Origin: CALJDF01 sp038121105
GTDB taxonomy: Bacteria > Pseudomonadota > Alphaproteobacteria > SHVP01
Reading direction: 5' to 3'
DNA: 64,000 nucleotides
NCBI GenBank assembly: GCA_038121105.1
Contig: JAYONB010000002.1
Span: 248,001 to 312,000, forward strand
How positions within the stretch are numbered: the first letter of the stretch is position 1; each line of letters starts with the position of its first letter. Below are positions 8,665 through 16,821 of this stretch, piece by piece. The position numbers and the translations under genes are program-made. The notes beneath the pieces were generated by a model. It did no database searches and was not told the DNA's origin. It saw nothing but the letters and a program-made list of their open reading frames with translations.

Positions 8665-9183
8665 GTGGCCAAGCTCCATCAGTTCAATTTCAGCTATCAG
8701 ACCGACCAGGATCGCCTGTTGCTGCGGGTCAACACCCATGACGGGACGGAGATCAGGCTGTGGCTGACCCGCCGGATCAGCCGGCTTTTGTGGGAACTAC
8801 TGGTCCGGCGGCTGGAGGCGGCCCCCGAGGTCGCGGCGCAGGCGACCCCGCAAGCGAAACGATCCGTGGTGGCGTTCAAGCGGCAGGCCGCCGTTTCCAA
8901 CGCCAACTTCAAGAAAACCTACGACGACAAGGCTAAGACATTGCCGCTCGGCGAGGCGCCGCTCCTGGTGGTGAAGCTTAAAGCCGGAACAATGTCGAAC
9001 GGCACGCATTCGATCGTCTTTGTGCCCAAGGAGGGCAAGGACGTTGCCCTCACGTTGTCCGACGAGGCGATCCTGACGTTTCTTCATCTGTTCAGTCAGA
9101 TCGTCAAAAAAGCACGCTGGGGTCTTGCCTTCGACCTCGAGGACAAAGCTGCCACGGCGCCGTCCCCCGAGCAGATCATGTAG
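8665..9183 (+). CDS. Conserved hypothetical protein
   Basis: A 172-residue soluble protein starting with GTG. I do not recognise the family. The first 50 residues alternate strands and an amphipathic segment ('RISRLLWELLVRRLEA'), the middle (about 55-90) is basic and Ala/Gln/Lys-rich, and the end resembles a small beta domain with a helix ('EAILTFLHLFSQIVKKARW'). No signal peptide, membrane segment or cysteine is visible. It converges with ridA. Confidence 0.6.
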   Translation: MAKLHQFNFSYQTDQDRLLLRVNTHDGTEIRLWLTRRISRLLWELLVRRLEAAPEVAAQATPQAKRSVVAFKRQAAVSNANFKKTYDDKAKTLPLGEAPLLVVKLKAGTMSNGTHSIVFVPKEGKDVALTLSDEAILTFLHLFSQIVKKARWGLAFDLEDKAATAPSPEQIM

Positions 9184-9205
9184 CTTGACGCACAGCCGCC
9201 TGGTG

Positions 9206-9224
9206 GGGCGGTGACGAGCCGCCC
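9206..9224. terminator. Weak hairpin between convergent genes
   Basis: GGGCGG (9206-9211) pairs with CCGCCC (9219-9224) around a 7-base loop, midway between two convergent genes ending at 9183 and 9226. There is no T-run, so intrinsic termination is only a possibility. Confidence 0.3.
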
Positions 9225-9225
9225 T

Positions 9226-9567
9226 CTACGCCGCGGCGGTGACCATGATTTCTACCTTGTATTGGGGTGAGGCGAGCTGGGCTTCGACGCAGGCCCGGGC
9301 CGGCGCAGTGGCTTCGTCCACCCAGGCATTCCACACCGCGTTCATGTCCGAAAACTGTGTGGCGATATCCGTTAGCCAGATCTGCGCCTGGAGGAGTTTG
9401 GTTTTGTCGGTGCCGGCCTCGGCGAGAAGTTTGTCGATGGCATCGAGGATGTCTTTGGTTTGCGCCGTGACATCGCCGTCGGGGGCGTTGCGCGCCACCT
9501 GACCAGCTAAATAGACGACCCCGTTATGTTTGACGATTTGCCGCATGATCGGCCGAACGTTGCTCAT
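9226..9567 (-). CDS. RidA/YjgF-family enamine deaminase
   Basis: A 113-residue protein with the RidA layout: 'VYLAGQVARNAPDGDVTAQTKDILDAID' type N-terminal half and the conserved C-terminal 'ARACVEAQLASPQYKVEIMV' region, where the Arg that binds the substrate carboxylate and the 'E' of the trimer active site fall. RidA-like proteins hydrolyse reactive enamine/imine intermediates from amino-acid metabolism; paralogues in catabolic clusters may act on other imines. A strong AGGAGGG ribosome site precedes the ATG. Confidence 0.9.
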   Translation of the reverse strand: MSNVRPIMRQIVKHNGVVYLAGQVARNAPDGDVTAQTKDILDAIDKLLAEAGTDKTKLLQAQIWLTDIATQFSDMNAVWNAWVDEATAPARACVEAQLASPQYKVEIMVTAAA

Positions 9568-9734
9568 GCCATCCCTCCTTGTATTTGTGGTCCGGCACTG
9601 TAGCCGATGCGGACCCGGTCGGGGCGACGAAGAAATGCCTAAGAACTGGGCGGGTGGCCTAATCGTCAGGCACCTGTTTCCCCGCTCTCGGACAGAAAAG
9701 ACGTTAAATCAATAGCTTAACAACGGCGCGATGT

Positions 9735-9750
9735 TGGTACGGGCTCTGCA
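9735..9750 (+). promoter_or_regulatory. Sigma-54 promoter of the ammonium transporter gene
   Basis: TTGGTACGGGCTCTGCA (9734-9750) has the invariant -24 GG (9736-9737) and -12 GC (9748-9749) exactly 10 bases apart, close to the consensus TGGCACG-N4-TTGCA. Transcription would start near 9760, leaving a leader of about 40 bases before the ATG at 9803. Nitrogen-limited activation through NtrC is the known pattern for amt genes; I could not find a convincing NtrC enhancer site. Confidence 0.75.
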
Positions 9751-9802
9751 ATGTCCTCTTGGGACTTGCGCGTCGGCGCGGGCGCTATGGAGGAGGACAA
9801 CG

Positions 9803-11107
9803 ATGAAGAGCATCTACGGTACGGCGCTTGGGGCTCTGGCCCTGGGTGCGGTCTTGGTCCCGCATCCCGCTTTGGCCCAAGACGAGGCCCTTAGCAGCGG
9901 CAACACGGCTTGGATTCTCACCGCAACGGCGTTGGTGTTGTTTATGACCCTGCCGGGGTTGGCGCTGTTCTATGGCGGCCTGGTTCGTGCGCAGAATGTT
10001 CTATCGGTTCTCATGCAGTGCTTTGCGATTGCCTGCCTCGCCTCGGTGCTATGGCTGGTCGTCGGCTACAGCCTTGCATTCGGCGACGGCGGTAGCGCGC
10101 AAGGTTGGATCGGCGGGTTCGGTAAAGCGTTTCTCGCCGGTGTCGACGCTGACGCTTTGGCGGGTGACATCCCTGAAACCGTGTTCTTCATGTTTCAAAT
10201 GACGTTCGCAATCATCGCCCCAGCGTTGATCGTCGGCGCCTACGTCGAACGCATTCGTTTTGCCCACGTGCTTCTGTTCAGTGGGGCGTGGCTGGTTTTG
10301 GTTTACGCGCCGGTCGCGCATTGGATCTGGGGCGGCGGGTTCCTTGCCGCACTTGGCGTTCTCGATTTCGCCGGCGGCCTTGTGGTCCACGCAACAGCGG
10401 GCACATCGGCATTGATCATCGCGGTTTTTCTCGGGAGCCGACGTGGGTTCCCACGCGAACTGACGCCGCCGCACAACCCCGGCTTGACGATGATGGGTGC
10501 GGCGATGCTCTGGGTCGGGTGGTTCGGCTTCAATGCGGGGAGCGCGCTGGCGGCCGATAGCAGTGCCGGCATGGCGATGCTGGTGACTCATATCTCGGCG
10601 GCGACGGCTTCTTTGGTTTGGGTCGCCATCGAATGGACCAAGTTCGGGCGCCCGAGTTTAGTGGGTATCGTGACGGGAATGGTGGCCGGGCTGGCGACCA
10701 TAACACCGGCCTCGGGTTTCGTTGGCCCTGCCGGGGGCTTGGCGATCGGACTTGCCGGTGGGGTCGTGTGCTATTACGCGGTGGGGCTGATCAAGTCGCG
10801 GCTCAAAATCGACGATTCGCTGGATGTTTTTGCGGTGCACGGCGTTGGCGGGATTCTAGGTATCCTTTTGTTGGCGCCGTTCGCGGCCACGGGGCTTGGC
10901 GGGTTGGGATTGCCGGCGGGTGCGAGTATCGCTGGCCAGTTCGTCGACCAACTGATCGGGGTGATCGTTACCGTCGCGTGGACGGCAATCGCGACGGTGA
11001 TCATCGTCGTCGTGGTACGGGCCCTGGTCGGCCTAAGGGTTGACCCCGAATCGGAAACTGAAGGGTTGGACCTGACGGCGCATGGAGAACGCAGCTACAA
11101 TCTGTAG
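9803..11107 (+). CDS. amtB: Ammonium transporter
   Basis: A 434-residue Amt/MEP/Rh channel. A cleavable signal peptide (about residues 1-25, ending 'HPALA') precedes eleven membrane helices, as in AmtB. The pore twin histidines fall in 'APVAHWIWGGG' and 'DVFAVHGVGGILG', and 'GGLVRAQNVLSVLMQC' is a family signature. ATG at 9803 is chosen because GGAGGAGG lies just upstream and the signal peptide follows; an in-frame upstream ATG at 9731 overlaps the promoter. The usual partner glnK is not adjacent. Expression is probably nitrogen-controlled through the sigma-54 promoter. Confidence 0.95.
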   Translation: MKSIYGTALGALALGAVLVPHPALAQDEALSSGNTAWILTATALVLFMTLPGLALFYGGLVRAQNVLSVLMQCFAIACLASVLWLVVGYSLAFGDGGSAQGWIGGFGKAFLAGVDADALAGDIPETVFFMFQMTFAIIAPALIVGAYVERIRFAHVLLFSGAWLVLVYAPVAHWIWGGGFLAALGVLDFAGGLVVHATAGTSALIIAVFLGSRRGFPRELTPPHNPGLTMMGAAMLWVGWFGFNAGSALAADSSAGMAMLVTHISAATASLVWVAIEWTKFGRPSLVGIVTGMVAGLATITPASGFVGPAGGLAIGLAGGVVCYYAVGLIKSRLKIDDSLDVFAVHGVGGILGILLLAPFAATGLGGLGLPAGASIAGQFVDQLIGVIVTVAWTAIATVIIVVVVRALVGLRVDPESETEGLDLTAHGERSYNL

Positions 11108-11109
11108 CG

Positions 11110-11922
11110 ATGGAACCTGATGCAGCGAACAACGACGGCTCGGTAGCGACGCCCAGCAAACGCCTTGAGGGGCGGGTGGCGATCGTCACCGGTGCGGCTT
11201 CTGGGATCGGTGCGGCGACGGTCGACCTGTTCCTTCGTGAGGGCGCCAAGGTCATCGCGACCGATGTGCGGGCGATCGACGACGATTTGCTCGGCACTAG
11301 CGCCGCGCGCGCCATTCCGGTGCGCCATGACGTCGCGAGCGAGCGCGAGTGGCGCAACGTCCTCATCCGGGCGGGCGAAGACTACGAAGGTCTGGACATC
11401 CTGGTGAACTGTGCGGGGATCAATGCCCCGGGCGGAGGCGTTCCCGAAAACCAAGACATCGAGAACGTCAGCATGGACGATTTTCGTGCGGTTCATGCGG
11501 TCAATGTCGAAGGCACCCTGCTGGGGTGTAAACAGGCGATCCCGGCGATGGCCGCCTCCGGTGGGGGTGCGATCGTCAACGTCTCGTCGATCGCCGGCTG
11601 GGTCGGGGTGCCCGGTGCGGTGTCCTATGGCGCGAGCAAAGCGGCGATCTGGCAAATCACCAAATCGATCGCGTTGCACTGCGCAAAGGCCGGGTACAAC
11701 ATCCGATGCAATTCGATCCATCCCGGCGGAATCCACACGCCGATGTTCGTGCCGATGACGGGCGACCCTCGACCGGGCGAACCCGAAGCGCCGCACGTCC
11801 CGATGCGCCGGTATGGCGAACCCGACGAGGTGGCGGCCGCCATCTTATTCCTTGCAGGCGATGACTCGACCTACATCACGGGATCGTCTTTGCCGGTCGA
11901 TGGCGGATTGGCGGTGACCTGA
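11110..11922 (+). CDS. Short-chain dehydrogenase/reductase
   Basis: A 270-residue classical SDR. The cofactor motif is 'TGAASGIG' near residues 28-35 after a 20-residue N-terminal extension; 'VNCAGIN' follows and the catalytic Ser-Tyr-Lys lie in 'SSIAGWVGVPGAVSYGASKA'. A negatively charged residue after the second strand ('ATDVRAID') suggests NAD(H) preference. The C-terminal 'TYITGSSLPVDGGLAVT' is typical. It follows amtB by two bases but has no obvious tie to nitrogen; its stop shares a base with the ATG of the next SDR. Confidence 0.9.
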   Translation: MEPDAANNDGSVATPSKRLEGRVAIVTGAASGIGAATVDLFLREGAKVIATDVRAIDDDLLGTSAARAIPVRHDVASEREWRNVLIRAGEDYEGLDILVNCAGINAPGGGVPENQDIENVSMDDFRAVHAVNVEGTLLGCKQAIPAMAASGGGAIVNVSSIAGWVGVPGAVSYGASKAAIWQITKSIALHCAKAGYNIRCNSIHPGGIHTPMFVPMTGDPRPGEPEAPHVPMRRYGEPDEVAAAILFLAGDDSTYITGSSLPVDGGLAVT

Positions 11923-12707
11923 TGGGGCGAGTGGACGGCAAGGTTGCGATCATCACCGGGGCGGCCTCGGGGATCGGTCGCGCGGCCGCGCGTTTGTTTG
12001 CGGCCGAGGGTGCCAAGGTGGTCGGCACCGATCTTCAGTTTGTCGACGATGACGCTTGGCGCAGGGATTGCGGCGACGAAGCATTGTTTCTGCACCATGA
12101 CGTGACGGACGAAGCCCGGTGGGAGGCTGTCGTCGGCGACACCGTGGCCCAGGCCGGCCAGGTCGATATTTTGCTGAACTGTGCGGGGATCAACGGCGTC
12201 AGCGGCGACGACGCCCCTCCCCAAGCTCCTGATGCGATAGGGCTTGATATTTGGCGACGGGTGAACCGTGTAAATGCGGATGGGACCTTGCTGGGTTGCC
12301 GCACCGTGATTCCTGTGATGCAGGAGAACGGCGGTGCGATCGTCAATATCTCTTCGATTGCGGCACAAAAGGGTTGGCCCATTCGGACCGCTTACGGCGC
12401 CAGCAAAGCGGCGGTCTTGCAATATACCCGGTCGGTCGCCCGCTACTGCGCCGAATCCGGTTGGAGTATTCGGTGTAATGCGGTCCTGCCGGGCCCGATC
12501 GATACGCCGATGATCAAGCCTCCGGGCCGGAAGCCATTGGCTGGGGGCGATGGGCAGGCCGGCGCGGATCACGTCCCGATCAAACGCTATGGCGATCCCT
12601 TGGAGGTCGTGCGCCCGATGCTGTTCTTGGCGAGTGATGAAGCCAGCTATATCACCGGCGCTGGCTTGAATGTCGATGGTGGCATCGCGGCCCTGACCGC
12701 AGACTAG
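11922..12707 (+). CDS. Short-chain dehydrogenase/reductase (paralogue of the preceding gene)
   Basis: A 261-residue classical SDR with 'TGAASGIG' at residues 13-20, 'NCAGING' and the catalytic triad in 'SSIAAQKGWPIRTAYGASKA'. It resembles the preceding SDR throughout ('VNADGTLLGCRTVIPVMQ' against 'VNVEGTLLGCKQAIPAMA'), including a shared insert before the C-terminal helix, so the two arose by tandem duplication. A one-base TGATG overlap couples their translation. The convergent TRAP permease gene ends six bases away. Substrate unknown. Confidence 0.9.
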   Translation: MGRVDGKVAIITGAASGIGRAAARLFAAEGAKVVGTDLQFVDDDAWRRDCGDEALFLHHDVTDEARWEAVVGDTVAQAGQVDILLNCAGINGVSGDDAPPQAPDAIGLDIWRRVNRVNADGTLLGCRTVIPVMQENGGAIVNISSIAAQKGWPIRTAYGASKAAVLQYTRSVARYCAESGWSIRCNAVLPGPIDTPMIKPPGRKPLAGGDGQAGADHVPIKRYGDPLEVVRPMLFLASDEASYITGAGLNVDGGIAALTAD

Positions 12708-12713
12708 GCTGAG

Positions 12714-14021
12714 CTATCCGCCGAGCCCCAAAGCGCGGGGAATGGCCATCGTGATCGACGGCACGAACACGATCAGCAACAAGACGACCAACTCGGCAAC
12801 GAGGAACGGGATGACCGCAAGGGACACCCTTTCTAACGATTCCTTCGCTATGGGCCCGGTTATGAATAAGAGGAGCCCCAATGGCGGCGTTATCAGGCCA
12901 AGAAGCAGGCTGATCATCAGAAATAGGCCGAACTGAATTTCGGTCATGCCCAATCCGGCTTCGGCAATGGCGACCGGCATCAGGAGAGGGCCGAGAATGA
13001 TCATATTGGCCAGCGCATCCATGAACGTACCCATGATCAAAAAGAAGCCAATCAAGATCAGCGCCATGATCACCCGGTTGTCGGAGATCGCGATGAGAAG
13101 TTCGAGAATTTCCTGAGGAATTCTGAAAAAGGTCAGGATGCGGCTGAACACAATCGCCGTGGAGACGATGACCAAGGCCGACGCGGTGACCTTCGCGGTC
13201 CCGATCATCGCCTCGATCAGGTTTTTCATGTCGAGTGTGCGGTAGTAGAACGTGCCGATGATCAGCGTGTAGATCACGGCAACGGCGCCTGCCTCGGTCG
13301 GGGTGAAGATACCGCCAAGGATGCCGCCTAAGATGATGAAAGGAATCAGCAGCGCCGGCGCCGCTTTGGCGCCGCCCTTGGCGATGGGCAGGATGCCTTC
13401 GAACGCGTGCATGTCGCCATAGCCGCGCCGGGCGCTGATCACGTAGGCGGTCACCATAAGCGCCGCGCCGATCAAGATGCCCGGGATGATTCCGCCGGCA
13501 AATAGGCCGCCGATCGAGATTTGAAGTTGGCCGCCGATAATGATCGCGACCGTGCTAGGCGGGATGATGGCGCCGATGACGGCGCTTGCCGCGGTGACCG
13601 CCGCCGAGAATGCTGGGGGATAGCGTTCGCGGATCATCGCGGGAATGAGGATGGGGCCGAGCGATGCCGCATCGGCGAGGACCGATCCGGAGATGCCGGC
13701 AAAGAACATCGACGTCAGGATGTTTACGTGGGCCAATCCGCCTTTGAGCCAGCCGACCATGAGCCGCGCGACCTCGACCAATTTCTCGGTGATGTCGCAG
13801 CGGTTGAGGAGTTCGCCGGTGAGCACGAACATGGGTAGGGCGAGTAACGCGAACTGGTTCACCGCCGTGAACATCTCGGTGATCAGGATCAGCGGCGGGA
13901 TCGTCGTGCCTGAGAAAAACAAGAAAATGACGCACGCGAGGCCCAGGGCGAATGCGACCGGTATCCCCAAGATCAGCAAAACCCCAAACGGGATCAGCAG
14001 GTATGGCGCAACGATTTCCAT
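12714..14021 (-). CDS. dctM: TRAP transporter large permease (DctM)
   Basis: A 435-residue integral membrane protein of about 12-13 helices, the transport-carrying subunit of a sodium-driven TRAP uptake system. Conserved pieces include 'ALLALPMFVLTGELL' and the hairpin region 'GSVLADAASLGPILIPAM', and 'TEAGAVAVIYTLIIG' in the second half. It follows dctQ by nine bases in a leftward P-Q-M operon. The substrate is set by the binding proteins upstream and is probably a carboxylic or 2-oxo acid. Confidence 0.95.
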   Translation of the reverse strand: MEIVAPYLLIPFGVLLILGIPVAFALGLACVIFLFFSGTTIPPLILITEMFTAVNQFALLALPMFVLTGELLNRCDITEKLVEVARLMVGWLKGGLAHVNILTSMFFAGISGSVLADAASLGPILIPAMIRERYPPAFSAAVTAASAVIGAIIPPSTVAIIIGGQLQISIGGLFAGGIIPGILIGAALMVTAYVISARRGYGDMHAFEGILPIAKGGAKAAPALLIPFIILGGILGGIFTPTEAGAVAVIYTLIIGTFYYRTLDMKNLIEAMIGTAKVTASALVIVSTAIVFSRILTFFRIPQEILELLIAISDNRVIMALILIGFFLIMGTFMDALANMIILGPLLMPVAIAEAGLGMTEIQFGLFLMISLLLGLITPPLGLLLFITGPIAKESLERVSLAVIPFLVAELVVLLLIVFVPSITMAIPRALGLGG

Positions 14022-14030
14022 CGACTAGTC

Positions 14031-14555
14031 CTACTCCAGCCCTGGGTTGCCTTGGTTTTCGAAATGCGCGTCGTTACCACGCCGCAGATTGATGAGATCG
14101 AGCAGCATCGCGTTGAAGGCAAATACCGCCATCAAAACCGCGCCGACCGGGATCGCGAGTTTGGCCCACCGGGTCGATAGACCGAGGCTTGGCGAACGCG
14201 CGTGAAAATTCTGGTTGAAGACCTTGAAGCCGAACCAGATCACCGCAAGAAGAAAGAGAATGGTCGCGACTTTCGAGAAAATCAGAAAGTACGGCCGGAC
14301 CTTGATGGGAATGAGATTGGTAAAGGTTGGAATGTTGATATGCGCCCAGTCGCGCATGATCACCGCCGAGCCGATGAACACCATCCAGATCAGCGCCCAA
14401 ATGCTGATCTCTTCCGACCACTGTAGTGACGAGTTGATCACATAGCGGAAGAAGACTTGCGCCAACATGACGACGGTGATGGTGATCACGAACACGACCA
14501 CGGCCGAACGAGACAGTCGGTCAAGCCATACGATCAGCTTTTCGTAGCCCGCCAT
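14031..14555 (-). CDS. dctQ: TRAP transporter small permease (DctQ)
   Basis: A 174-residue four-helix membrane protein with the DctQ signature 'QVFFRYVINSSLQWSEEISIWALIWMVFIGSA' region (residues about 35-65, here given in part). ATG at 14555 is preferred because GGGG lies just upstream; a GTG at 14567 would add four residues. It lies between dctP (upstream, separated by a hairpin) and dctM. Confidence 0.92.
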   Translation of the reverse strand: MAGYEKLIVWLDRLSRSAVVVFVITITVVMLAQVFFRYVINSSLQWSEEISIWALIWMVFIGSAVIMRDWAHINIPTFTNLIPIKVRPYFLIFSKVATILFLLAVIWFGFKVFNQNFHARSPSLGLSTRWAKLAIPVGAVLMAVFAFNAMLLDLINLRRGNDAHFENQGNPGLE

Positions 14556-14598
14556 CGCAATCCCCACTCTTGACGAAGGTTAGCGTCTCACAAAGGGA

Positions 14599-14626
14599 GG
14601 GCGGTCCCGGACTTTCGGGACCGCCC
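14599..14626 (-). terminator. Intercistronic hairpin between dctP and dctQ
   Basis: GGGCGGTCCC (14599-14608) and GGGACCGCCC (14617-14626) form a perfect 10-bp stem with an 8-base loop. In the leftward direction only a short CCCTTTG tract follows, so it is more likely to be a partial terminator or an RNA-stability element that lets the binding protein be made in excess over the permeases. Confidence 0.6.
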
Positions 14627-14647
14627 AGCGCCCATCTGTGTTGTCGG

Positions 14648-15691
14648 CTAGCTCGAGGTTTGGAGTGCCACCGCGGCGTCGACGACCGTCTTCGGCACGT
14701 CCTTGCCCGCGCTGGACCAGACCTTCTGTCCGGCCTCTTGCCACTTGGCGAACTCGCTCTTGGTCGGCGTGTAGATTTCCATGCCGGCCTTGCGAAGCTC
14801 GCCCTTGTAGAAGTCTTCCAGCTCGCGGTCCTTTTGGTTCGCGATATCGGCGGCTTCTTGCGCGGCAAGCGCGAAGGGCTTTTGAATGTCTTCGGGCATC
14901 GAGTTCCAGGTGTTGGCATTCAAGACCTGGAACTGAATGGCGAACGAAGCATTCACTTCGGTCGCGTATTTCAATACCTCGTGCATTTTGAACAAGAACG
15001 TCCAGATGGCCTGCACGTGATACCCGTCGACCACGCCCTGTTGGATCGCCGTATAGGTCTCGACCCAGGGAATCGGCGTCGGATTGCCGCCCCAGTTGCG
15101 GACAAGTTCGATCACAAGGTCAGAACGCGTGGAGCGGAACTTCAGGCCCTTGACGTCATCCGGGGTCTGTAGAGGCCGCTTGTTGTTCCACAGCATGCGG
15201 TGCCCACCGGCGCCGACTGGCGGCATCACCTTAACGGGCACGTTCTTTTCGAACTGCGCCGATTGCTGTTTCCACAAGTCCGACTTGAAGAGCCGTTCGC
15301 CAGTATCCCAATCGGGAATGATGTAGGGGAGGTCGACAAACGAAAAGGCGTCGTCGAACACGGTAAACTGCGAGCTAGTGTTCGACGTAATGTCGATGAA
15401 GCCGGTTTGGACGGCTTCGAGTTGTGAGACATCCGTACCCAAGGTCGAGGACGGGTGAATCTGAATGTCGAGTTCGACGTCATATTTCTCGGCCAGGATG
15501 CTCGGAATCAAGCGGACCGAAATATCCGTCGGGTCGCCTTCTTTGGCGTTGAGGCCGGCCACCAACGGTTTCAGGAATTTCTTGGCTTGGGCCGAGCGGG
15601 TCAGTGCCGGAAAGCCGGAAATCGCGGCCCCAGCGGCAACCGCAGCACCTGTCGTCTTAAGCGCCTGACGGCGTGAAACAGTTTTGGTCAT
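14648..15691 (-). CDS. dctP: TRAP transporter substrate-binding protein (DctP), Tat-exported
   Basis: A 347-residue periplasmic binding protein. The N-terminus 'TVSRRQALKTTGAAVAAG' is a twin-arginine signal with a hydrophobic stretch and a likely cleavage after 'RSAQA' near residue 35. The mature part shows the TRAP SBP pattern, including the Arg-containing 'LKFRSTRSDLVIELVRNWGG' segment, where the conserved carboxylate-binding Arg lies. ATG at 15691 follows a GGGAGG ribosome site. It is a close paralogue of the binding protein at 16822-17859 and heads the P-Q-M operon. Confidence 0.93.
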   Translation of the reverse strand: MTKTVSRRQALKTTGAAVAAGAAISGFPALTRSAQAKKFLKPLVAGLNAKEGDPTDISVRLIPSILAEKYDVELDIQIHPSSTLGTDVSQLEAVQTGFIDITSNTSSQFTVFDDAFSFVDLPYIIPDWDTGERLFKSDLWKQQSAQFEKNVPVKVMPPVGAGGHRMLWNNKRPLQTPDDVKGLKFRSTRSDLVIELVRNWGGNPTPIPWVETYTAIQQGVVDGYHVQAIWTFLFKMHEVLKYATEVNASFAIQFQVLNANTWNSMPEDIQKPFALAAQEAADIANQKDRELEDFYKGELRKAGMEIYTPTKSEFAKWQEAGQKVWSSAGKDVPKTVVDAAVALQTSS

Positions 15692-15834
15692 GTCTTGGAT
15701 ATCCTCCCTTTGCCACGCCGCGTGGCGTGGCTCACACAAATTGTTGCCCCCGACCTGAAGGCCGAGATTGCTTCGATTAGAGGCTATTTAGCCGGTTCAC
15801 TCAATCCCCGCCGTGGCCCCATCGACCCACGCGA

Positions 15835-16686
15835 TCAATATTTCGCAGCGGGCACGTAGGGCTTGGCATAGCGCTTGAGCTCCGCCGGAAGCTTGGGGCG
15901 ATATTTCGGGTTCCAGACCATGGGGTGCTTTTTCTTTTCGAAGATGTTGTGCATTGGCCCGTTGACCGTGCGGACCCAAAGATTGAAGCCCGGGATGGAG
16001 CCAGAGGGGCCTTGATAGACATGTTCGCGCCACCAGACGTAGCCGCCCGGACCCATCACGCCGGCGTCGGCGAAAACGTATTCGCCATCAAGGACGAAGA
16101 TTTCCTCGACCATCGAGTGAGTCCAACGTGGCTTCTTGCCCTTAGGGGGGATGCGATGCGCGGCCGAGCTGTAGATGAAGGACGTTTCGCCGGTGTACGG
16201 GTCGGTTCGCAATGGCTTGATGGCGACACCGGCCTGGAGTTGCGGGTCGACGAGGCCGGGGTCCCAGGGAATGTCGAGTGTGTTGATCTGTTCTATCAGG
16301 AGCTTCTTGTCGTAAAGCCCTTTTTCCGGCTCGCCCTGTTCGACAGTGGGCTGGGCCGCAAACGTCGTTAGCAGGACCGCCCCATCGCGACTGGAAACGT
16401 CGCGCCGCACGTGGCCTGCCGGAAAGAACGCGTAAGAGTGTTTGCCGTATTCGATGCCGTTGATCGTGATGGCGCCGTCGAGAACGAAGAACTCTTCGTG
16501 GGCGCGAACAAATTCCTTGCGGCGGCGACGATATTTCTCGGGGTAGCGCAGGACGCATGTTGAATCGCCCTTTTTCTTGTCGATGCTGAGGACTTTGCTA
16601 CGCACGTCGGGACGTCCCCCGCCGTAGAGACCTTTGCGCCACGGCAACGCTTGGGCCTGAATGAAACACGTGTGTGGACGAGGCAT
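15835..16686 (-). CDS. Bicupin-like metal-dependent protein
   Basis: A 283-residue protein of two cupin halves. The first half carries 'RAHEEFFVLDGAITINGIEY' near residues 58-77 and 'YAFFPAGHVRRDVSSRDGA', the second 'HSMVEEIFVLDGEYVFADAG' near 190-209 and 'GGYVWWREHVYQGPSGS', i.e. paired cupin motifs with His/Glu candidates for metal ligands. Such proteins include dioxygenases, isomerases and aminohydrolases (the family often called ChrR-like or DUF4437), so the activity is unassigned. ATG at 16686 follows GGGAG. It lies between two TRAP binding-protein genes and may act on the transported compound. Confidence 0.72.
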   Translation of the reverse strand: MPRPHTCFIQAQALPWRKGLYGGGRPDVRSKVLSIDKKKGDSTCVLRYPEKYRRRRKEFVRAHEEFFVLDGAITINGIEYGKHSYAFFPAGHVRRDVSSRDGAVLLTTFAAQPTVEQGEPEKGLYDKKLLIEQINTLDIPWDPGLVDPQLQAGVAIKPLRTDPYTGETSFIYSSAAHRIPPKGKKPRWTHSMVEEIFVLDGEYVFADAGVMGPGGYVWWREHVYQGPSGSIPGFNLWVRTVNGPMHNIFEKKKHPMVWNPKYRPKLPAELKRYAKPYVPAAKY

Positions 16687-16768
16687 TCCGCACTCCCTTG
16701 TCATCGTTCGTTTGTCCAGCACCCAAATGGGTGGTGGCGCCAGCCTGGGACGTTATCTCGGAGGTGTC

Positions 16769-16797
16769 AAAAAAAGGGCCGGCCCAAAGGCCGGCCC
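16769..16797 (-). terminator. Intrinsic terminator after the second dctP
   Basis: GGCCGGCCC (16789-16797) and GGGCCGGCC (16776-16784) form a 9-bp stem with a CAAA loop; in the leftward direction it is followed by seven T (complement of A at 16769-16775). This is a textbook rho-independent terminator and it separates the orphan binding-protein gene from the bicupin gene. Confidence 0.9.
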
Positions 16798-16821
16798 AAT
16801 CATGAGAAAGGCGAAGCCGAC

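Noticed and set aside
8238..8741. A 167-codon rightward frame over the MBL gene start
   Set aside because: It overlaps two better-supported genes in other frames and has low-complexity, Arg/Ser-rich translation.
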